Below, one piece after another: positions 34,034-42,900 of a stretch of DNA of 64,000 nucleotides. The number at the start of each line of letters is the position of its first letter. The first letter of the stretch is position 1. This DNA is from Castor canadensis (taxonomy: Eukaryota; Chordata; Mammalia; Rodentia; Castoridae). The translations under genes and the position numbers were made by a program. The stretch spans positions 19,214,353-19,278,352 of the forward strand of contig NC_133387.1 of assembly GCF_047511655.1 (NCBI RefSeq), read 5' to 3'. The notes under the pieces are model-generated. The model was not told where the DNA came from, did not search any database, and worked only from the letters and a program-made list of their open reading frames with translations.

Positions 34034-34864
34034 TTTTTTTTAAAGGAAAAAAAAAGAGGCATGTCTTGGTGGTGATTCTTTCCTATCATCTCACTGATCT
34101 GTGCAGCAAGAGTTCCTGCAAAACACGTGGCCACAGAGTAACTTTCAGAGCCATGATCTCAATCACAACTCTACCCACGTTATGAATTTTCAAAGACACC
34201 CTAAAATCTAGATGGTTCTGGGTTCCTTCAACGTGTACCTCAGTGAAGAACATCTTGATTGAGAACTCTGAGCTCCTCTGTCACTGTTGCAAGAACATAA
34301 AACTAGGAGAGAAGATCTGAATGGCAAATGTAAAGTCAGACTATTCATTGTGAACCATGTTAAAGAACCAACTTGTTGGATGGCTCCCGTTGGGAGAAAT
34401 GATTCTCTCAGCAAGGTTAAGTGACACTCCTGAGGGAAGCCCTGAGTCTCTATGAGCTTTGATTACAAGGTATGATATAAAAAGACCCAATCCCCTATTA
34501 TCTAAGGGACCGCCACCTCCCACAGCAACCACTGGGAAACCCTACACAGTCAGTGCTGTCATGGCTGCCAACATGGATTCCGTCTGTGGAAACAGCTTTC
34601 TAAGTAAGCCTCTAGTATTTTGAATCCTCAAGGGTGGTAAAGCCTTTGAGGCTGTAGTTCATTCTGCTGACAATTCAGCCATTCAAGATCAATATGTCAG
34701 GTGTATGATCAAGCTAGATACTGTAAATTTTCATCAATATCTAAGAGACTAACTTCAGAACATCTGATTCTTACTATTTTTTGCATGGTTCATGAACTGG
34801 TTCCAAAAGTGACTGAAGAAATGCAAAAGTATTCTGATCAAAAGCAATATGTTTCAACTAATGT

Positions 34865-35060
34865 CTACTATTTATTGGACAATTTGCAAAGCATTGTATA
34901 ACACATACATACATAATCTCAATTTTTCTCATGAAAACCCTTTGAGGTAGGTATTACATCCACATCTTACAAATAATGCAACAGTTTCAAAAAGAATAAA
35001 CCATCTGCCCACTTCCCACTGCTAGGGAGAAACCAAACCATAATTTGATCCTGATCTGTC
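34865..35060 (-). repeat. MIR remnant
   Basis: 'tttgaggtaggtattacatc' and 'cttacaaataatgcaac' match MIR in antisense. Confidence 0.7.
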
Positions 35061-35289
35061 TCACACATGAGAATGACCCTTTCAAGGAAAAAACTTATCT
35101 CCATGTATGAGATCCATGTTTTCAGAGAGAAGTGGGATCACTTAATTTAGAATCTCATACAGGATCAGTGTCATCACTGTCAGGAAAAAGGTGACTATAA
35201 ATACTTGTTCCAGTTTGTTGATTCCACTAAAATGTCTTCAGGAAGACATTATTGGTTAAACTGCCCAACAAGCTCTGAAACAAAACACT

Positions 35290-35755
35290 ATATTGGTACA
35301 AATTATACTTTTTAGGACTTTTTATCTTGTAGCTATACCCTACATAGATATGTGTAACATTAGTTTCAATGCTATCACCATAATAGCAAAAGAATAACCT
35401 AAACATTTATCAGTAGCAGATTAAATTATGGTATATCCATTTAATAGAATATTATGAAGCCAAAAAAGGAATAAGGTTTCTTATTCCTTAGAAACTAATA
35501 TGGAATGACTTCCATTAAGAAGAGGGAGGGTTTCCAAAGGGAGGCTATGTATAGTTTGTTACCATTTGTGTAGAAAAAAGAAAAAAATTCATGCAAGTGA
35601 GTGTTTAGGCAGAGACTCTTTCTCAAAGGCACAAAGGAAGTAACGATGAGTGTCAGAAGGGGAGGGGCTGGGAGCAAGAGGACAGGAGTTAGAGAGGTCC
35701 TTCATATGAAATCACTTTTGTATCTTCAACCATGGGAAAATATTTTTAATTAAAA
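35290..35755 (+). mobile_element. Old L1 3' end fragment
   Basis: attatggtatatccatttaa, 'aatattatgaagcc' and 'gttaccatttgtgtag' are typical of the ORF2 end and 3' UTR of ancient mammalian L1. Confidence 0.7.
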
Positions 35756-36306
35756 AAATATGGAGGTGAAATGGTATACAACTATAGTCCCAGCACTCAG
35801 GTGCAAAAACTGGAGTTGGCGATCAGCCTGGGCAACACAGTGAGACTCCACCCCACCCCACCCCCCAAAAAAAGACTGATTATACATTTGACAAATTACT
35901 AGAGTAATTTCTAATTGCACACCAACCCCAAAAAAGAATCACCTATAAAAAGAAATAGAATTTTTTCTCAAGTTGATGATTTTAGTGTGAATTTGGACCA
36001 CACTTTTCTTAGAATAATCACTATGAAATTATACTGTAAATACATTTTTTAGTGTGAAACACCATAACATTTCCTTCACCAACAACTTCTCATTTATCCA
36101 TCATGCAATGTCAAACGCATCTATAATCTCATGATTCTTTGGAGGAAAGAGTCAGACCAAATATATCATTAAGGAAAAACGTGCATCGTAAATAGACTGT
36201 GAACTCTATTGAGACAAAAACAATTATTTTGCATATTTTTTTTAATTCCCCAGTTCTATACAGAATTCCTAGAATATAGTTTCTCAGTTAATGAAGAGCA
36301 AACTGA

Positions 36307-36312
36307 TTTATT
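36307..36312 (-). promoter_or_regulatory. STMP1: Candidate poly(A) signal, STMP1
   Basis: TTTATT on the plus strand is AATAAA on the minus strand. It is the first canonical hexamer I see downstream of the STMP1 stop and implies a 3' UTR of about 0.55 kb. AT-rich surroundings make chance occurrence possible. Confidence 0.35.
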
Positions 36313-36838
36313 GGTTAAATTATCAACTGTGGAGCTGCCTGATAACAGTATAAAATAAATGGATAATTCACCAGAAACTGGCTTCTACATATTTTAATTA
36401 CTTTGAATCAACAAATTTTGTAACAAGTATTTTAGCAAGCACCCATTATAATTGCTAAACCGTGAAAATCAGCATTACTTATACCTGGTCAGCTATACAA
36501 AACTCATCAATTTTTCTTTTGACAAAAGGTAGCAGAAATCCCAAAGAGGAAATAAACTACTAATTAAAGGTTGTGTTTGCTAACCTAGCACCGTAATCCA
36601 GTCTTAGAACCTTCCAAGAAGCTAGAAGGAAGACAAGGGAAGAGGTGAGGCTGCTGGTAAGATAAAGGGTAGTTCTCAACTTGTAGCCCCATTTTTCTCT
36701 GAGGCAACACACAGCATCTAGAAAGAAGAAAATCGCTGAGACTGGAGAAGAGAGCAAGAGTTTTGGGATTAGGAAGTGAAGACGGCCCCTCAGAAGCAGT
36801 AGAATTGGTGAATCCAGAACACAGTGCTGGAGTGGGCC

Positions 36839-36913
36839 TTAGGAACTAGGGGGTTTCTTCTTGGCTTCCAAGTCCTTTTTAATCTCTTCAACTTTTTTAG
36901 CCAGGTTTGGAAT
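36839..36913 (-). CDS. STMP1: STMP1 terminal coding exon 3
   Basis: Acceptor tttttaag on the minus strand, then [18 protein letters not shown] and KKPPSS, then TAA. This is a charged helix followed by a Lys/Pro-rich tail. Confidence 0.96.
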   Translation of the reverse strand: MPNLAKKVEEIKKDLEAKKKPPSS

Positions 36914-39900
36914 CTTAAAAACAAAACAAAACTAGATTATTATAACTTTACATCTACCTAATCAATATTCTTTTACTTCTCTTCCTCCAAGGATAAACAG
37001 TTTTCCAAGTTTTTATTTTCCTCTGAAGGAGACCTGCTCAATAGTGGTATTTCTTAGCCTCATAACTACATATGAAAGATACCAAAAGTTTTAAGTTAAT
37101 GCTACCTCTCTGAAAGCTGGACTCTGAATTCTACCGTTAGGTACCCACTTAGCCCACTCAATCTGGTGCAAAGTAAAAGTTATATATAAAAACAATAAAT
37201 GTGATATAAATAATAAATAATAATAAAGCCTAAAAAAAAAGATGAATCAAGTGAAAGTTGATAAAAGAAATTCTGTTTGTCATACTAAAAATTTCACTAT
37301 AAATCATATGTATCCCTCACTTGTCTTTTTAAAACTCCATCTAGGACTCCCATTCATGGGCATTTGTACCCACCTGGTTTTCAATCTCCCCATCCAAGGT
37401 TAACACCTTCACCAAAGCCTGGCCTCCTTTAATGTGTTGCACTATATAGATCTAGATAAAAAATCTCAGTCATCTCAGCATGGGGGCTGAGAAGATTAAA
37501 TTCTCACTTATCACACAATTTTCCATAGAACCAACTTACTATTACTCTGAGCTGATGAGCACAGCTTGGGATCATCCTGAGATCACCTAAACTGATGGGA
37601 TTTTGCCCTCTGGTGGTGAAAGATGACAGATGCTTCTATAAATTAGATTATTTTTTTCAAAGAGTAGAAAACTTTTCTATGTAATTCGGAACTTTTCCCT
37701 TAGACTTATGGACTTCATTTTTATCTAGAAGGCACACCTTACTGCAGCAAAGAAAAGTCATTACAAAATCGTTACATGGAATCAAGGAAGACATGAATAT
37801 GGCCACTTACGTCATAGTTCTGAGCCAGGTACATACCAACCACGTTGCCAAAGGTAAATCCAAGCTGAAAGAACAGAACAGGAAGAGTTATACTGCATAC
37901 CAAGCCCTGTGCCAGTCTGCAACTAAACCAAGACACACAGGAGCTCAGGACAGGTAAAGGACCCTGGTATCCAAAGTAAGACTATGTACAACATGAAATT
38001 CATTTTTCTTCTGTAAAATAACCACAGACATATCCTTCCTCAAAAGGTTAAAGAACATACAAAACAAAGACTAAATGGTGGCAATAAACAAATCTACCCT
38101 AAAATCTCATTGTTACCTCACAACTCATCTAAATTCTTGACTGTAAGTTATAGAAATCCAAGTCAAAGTTCTGAGTTTGTTACTCAATGCTGCCTTTTTT
38201 TTTTTAAATTTTTTGCTGTTATGGGTATCATTTTCCTGTATAACAAATAAAAATTATTCAATTAAAAACACTCAGTTCTCATGGTTCAATCTCTTCGTAT
38301 TTCAAAAGGATAGTGAAGTGACTTGCTCAGGGTCATTAGAACAAAGACTATGGGACAACCTAAACTACACAGCACACTTGAAAGCGACAACATGTAGTGA
38401 CAGAAGAGAGCATGGCATTCCGCCACGGCTAACAGGGCACTTAATGCCTATGGTGAACATGGCTCCAACTCAGTCACAGGAGGAACAGGCATGATTTTTA
38501 GAGAACTGTAACTATCCTCCCATCGGGTAACCATTTTCCTGAAAAAAAAATTGTTTCATGAAAACTTTTGAGTATTCTCCATTTACCAAAAGGGCCACAG
38601 TTCCTTAGCTTTGAGTTTTAATAATTCTGTTTTTCTCCTAGTAATTAAAAAGTCTCCAACTGAAGCCTAATTTCTAATTTTATAAATTCAAACTGGCATC
38701 CACTTTTGTTCATCATTTTGTCTAATCAGTGTTGCTTCTGTTCAATCTTAGTAGAAAAACAATGTGACACACATGCCTTGGTCTAGCCTTATCTTTAAAC
38801 TGGAGGTGCATATGGGGAACAGAATACAAGTGGGACCTTTAAATACCCAGAAACATAAAAGAGGCTTTCTAGTCTCTAATTATAGACCATTTTCTGATCA
38901 TCTGTATAATTAGAGATATTTGCAAAATTTTTACCAACGTGGCATCAAAAAGCAAAATGATTTTTTTCCACTTGAACAGATTAAAATGAGGTTGACAGAT
39001 GTTTTCCAAATCCAAAAAGATAACTAAATATGCTTAAAAGAAGAGAAAATGTCAAGAAAATGAGGATTGAGGAAATGTCAAGGAAAATGAGTTCTGGTTC
39101 TACCATTACCTATCTGTGTGCTTCTAGGCAAGACAGCCTCTCCAGAGCTTTGCTAATTTGACCTTTCTGACTTCTAAAGCACTGTAATAATAATGTAGTG
39201 TTGCAGGTCTAACATTCTAAGATTCCTAGTTCTTACTATGTATGTCTCAAAACAGTCACCAGGCAGCAAGCACATGAAAAACTACCAGCTACTTTAAGAC
39301 GCAAAACAAAACCATGGGCCTCTAAAACAAGCTGCATCCAGTTCCAGATTCAGAAATGCTACCAGATCTAACAATGAGTTATTTTAAATCTACTACACAA
39401 TACAAATGTCACTCGTTAAGAAATGTTGAGGGAAAATGGGTGCCCATGGCTTACTCCTATAATCCTAGCTACTTGGGATGCTGAGATCAGGAGGATCCTG
39501 GTTCAAGACCAGCTGGGGCAAATTGTTTGTGAAACCCCATCTCCAAAACAACCAGAACAAAATGGACTGCAAGTGTGGCTCAAGCAGACTCCCATCCTTA
39601 GAAAAAAAAAAATTTTTTAATGTTTGTATTTCAAAGACTACCATAAAAAAAAAAAAGATAAAAGACAGACCACAGAATAGGATAAAGTATTTACAAATTA
39701 TATATCTGATAAAGTACTTGTACCCAAAATAAAGAACTCTTTAAATAATAAAGACATATAATCCAATTAAAAATGAGCAAAAGATTCAAAGGGATTTCTC
39801 CAAAAAAGATACAAATTGCCAAGCTTATGAAAAGATGTTTGACATCATTGGTCACTGGGAAAATGCAAATCAAAACCATATGAGTACCATGTCACACCTA

Positions 39901-42900
39901 CCAGGATGGCTCTGATCAAAAACTGAACAAATGTTCATTGGCATGTGGAGAAACCACAGTCATATTACTGGTGGGAATGTGACAGCCACTCTCGAAACAG
40001 TCTAGAGGTTCCTCAAAAAACTAAGCATAGTTATCATATGCTGTGTAACAATTCCAGTTTAGGGTACATATCTAAGAGAAGTGAAACATAAACCCACATA
40101 AAAACTTACACATGAATACTCCTAGTAAGATTATTTTCTAATAGCTGAAAGGTGGAAACAATTCAAATGTTAAAATGGTCAAAATATTACATCCATACAA
40201 TACAATATTATCTAGCCATAAAAAAGGAATAAAGCCTTGCGGAGGTGGCTCATGCCTGAAATCCTAGCTACTCAGAAGGCAGAGATCAGGAGGATCAGTT
40301 CGAAGCCATCCCTGAGCAAACAGTTCATCAGACCCAATCTTGAAAAAACTCATCACAAGAAAGGGCTGGGGGAGTGGCTCAAGGTATAAGCCCTGGGATG
40401 TGAGGGCGATCTGGCTGCAACATCTGTAACCCCACTGATCACCAGGGTTGATTCAGCTCATCAGGCTGGCTAGGTAGGGTGTCCTTCCTCCCTCACTGCT
40501 CTATGTGTGTCCCTCCTAAAGCTGTGCTTTCAGTGGAAGAGGACGACCATCCCTGATAGAGGGCCGTTCTTTGGCCAGGGCATACGAGTAGCTGCGGCCC
40601 CTGCCAGAACCTCCAAACAAGCTCCCAAGGTGTAGGCCCTGAGCTCAAACCCCAGTACCGCAAAACAAAAAAAAAAAGGAATGAAGCATCGATTCATGCT
40701 ATAATGTAGATGAACCTTGAAAAAACTATCGAGGGCAATCAGAAAAGACTAAATATTGTATGAATCTATTTAAAGGAAATATCCAGAATAGACAATTCCA
40801 CAGACACAAGTTGGTGATTGTCCAGTGTTGGGGGAGGGAAAGGGGAAGAGAAATGAATGCTAATGTGTACAAGGTTTCTTTCTGAGGTAATGAGACATTC
40901 AATATAAAATGAGATTGTGGTGATGGCTGTACAACCTGTAAACACATTAAAAATGTCAATGATATACTTTAAATGGGTGGATTATATTTCAAGCCCAAAA
41001 CATTAAAATTTGGTAAAGTAATATCAGCTACCTGGGATAAAACTGATAATGTCACAGGTTCCAGACTGAACAAATCTTTAAAAAGAAAGAAATGTCAGAA
41101 ATGAAAAGGGAAGACCCAGTCACCTAAACACTGGCTCTGTATATGAGAGCACTACATATGTGAAGATAGCATAATGAAATCCACCAAATGGTGTTTGAAA
41201 AGCAGGGGGTGGGGAAGGTGGGGGTTGAACTTGTTCAAAGTATACTGTACTAATCTATGGAATTGTCACAATGAAACTTCTTCATACTATCATTGTATGC
41301 TAATTAAAAGTAAAATAAAAAAATTTAAGTGTCGTAAATTGACTTATGCACGGACATGTAAGCACATTACTAACAATACTTTATCCATTAATATAAAAGA
41401 GCACTAACTCAAAAGAACAATGCCAACTCCAAAACAAGCTTGACTTATTATTTGCTCAATCCCTCCCCCATTCAAAAAGTTATTGTATAGCAAATAAAGC
41501 TATAAAATATTTACCTGGGAATGGCTCCCTGCAATAACCTAGAGTGGTTGACAATAACCCCAAAGTATCTGACAAGTCTGAACTATGACTCATCAAAAAT
41601 AACACACCCAAACCAAAGTCACTGGCAAGGGTTTAAGAAATCTAAAAATAATCCCATTTTATTTAGTAAATATAGCTACAAACAGCATTCAAAAGAATAC
41701 CTAAAAATGACTTATTGCCTGATGTGAGAAAATCTACACATAGACAAGAAAATCAAAAGTATGCATTATCTAACATAAATAAAAAAAAACCAAACAGGGG
41801 GATAATTATATTTCTCAATTTAACTCAGCTAAAGAAGCAAATGACCTCTACAATACAAGGAGGCATGAAAAAAATTCAGCATTTTTTGAGGCTTAGTTTT
41901 TAAGCTTGGTGTAGAAAACATCAAATGTGTTTAACAACTGCTTCAATAATAAAACATTCTGTACATTAAAATTTAAATCTGCTAAGGATTATATTCCCCT
42001 TCTACTACTGCCCCAGAGAAGCACATTTTTAAGAAGTAAGCTAGGTCTTATTTAATTTTGCTTAGAGAATAATGAAGAAAAAAAGGAAAGATGTTAGCTT
42101 TTAATTGTGCCAATATTAAATAGGGACATTCATGAAAAACACTCTGGAAAAGGTGTATCAGGTAGAATTGGTTTGCCTGTTCTTAAAAAAGGTGACACAA
42201 ATATTCAATTATCTTATGACTGAGTAGTAGTAAAGAGGCGAAAGAGGAAGACCTAAAATTAAATAAAGTCATCCTTGAGGATCCCTAAGGGATTGGTTCC
42301 AAAATCCCTACAGGTACCAACATCTGCAGATGCTCTAGTCCCATCTATAAAATGGCACAGTAACATATGCAAATCCTCCTATATACTTTAAATCCTCTCT
42401 ACTTTAATTGTAATACCTAATACAATGCAGATATTATATAAATAGTCATTCCACTATATTGTTTAGGAATGACAAGAAAAAGATCCGTACATGTTCAATA
42501 GAGATTCAACTTTTTAAAATACTTTCCATCCACACTTTGTTCCATCTGCAGGTGTGGCCTGCCAATATGGAGGGCTGACTGTAAGTGAAATCAGTAACTA
42601 TGAAATACTGACTAAGTGCCTGATACGTCCTCAAACTAAGGCCCTTAGTAGTGAAGACTTAAGCATCAGCATATTTTTGGAGTAGAGAACCTAAAATAAC
42701 CTTTCCAACTTGAAACCTAAATTCTATACCAGCTAGCTGGTATAGCTGCTCTGAGAGTGGAATGAAAATGACTTTTTCTGCAAAATTGAAAGTAGGAACA
42801 GAAATAATAACTTTTCATAAGGTGAGCAATGAAGAGTTAATGATTCAAAAAATAACATTTACTAAGTGCTTACTACTTACAAGGTAACCTCTTTTTTCAT

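Larger units (their letters stand above)
31866..36300. other. Convergent intergenic region SLC13A4/STMP1
   Basis: No coding exon was seen. It holds an antisense SINE (31953-32054), a nested SINE block (33388-34033), a MIR (34865-35060), an old L1 3' end (35290-35755) and a degenerate SINE (35761-35875). Confidence 0.6.
39620..41000 (+). mobile_element. Ancient L1 3' region (ORF2 end and 3' UTR), interrupted
   Basis: Decayed matches to L1 ORF2: atgcaaatcaaaaccatatg, 'ctggtgggaatgtgac', 'tacaatattatctagccat', then 'gatgaaccttgaaaaaac' and 'gtgattgtccagtgttggg' on the far side of the SINE insertion at 40235-40677. Reading frames are broken. Confidence 0.85.

Noticed and set aside
40396-40630. 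Functional 7SK gene
   Set aside because: It lacks the 3' third and the T-run terminator, carries many substitutions, and has SINE rather than 7SK promoter sequence upstream.
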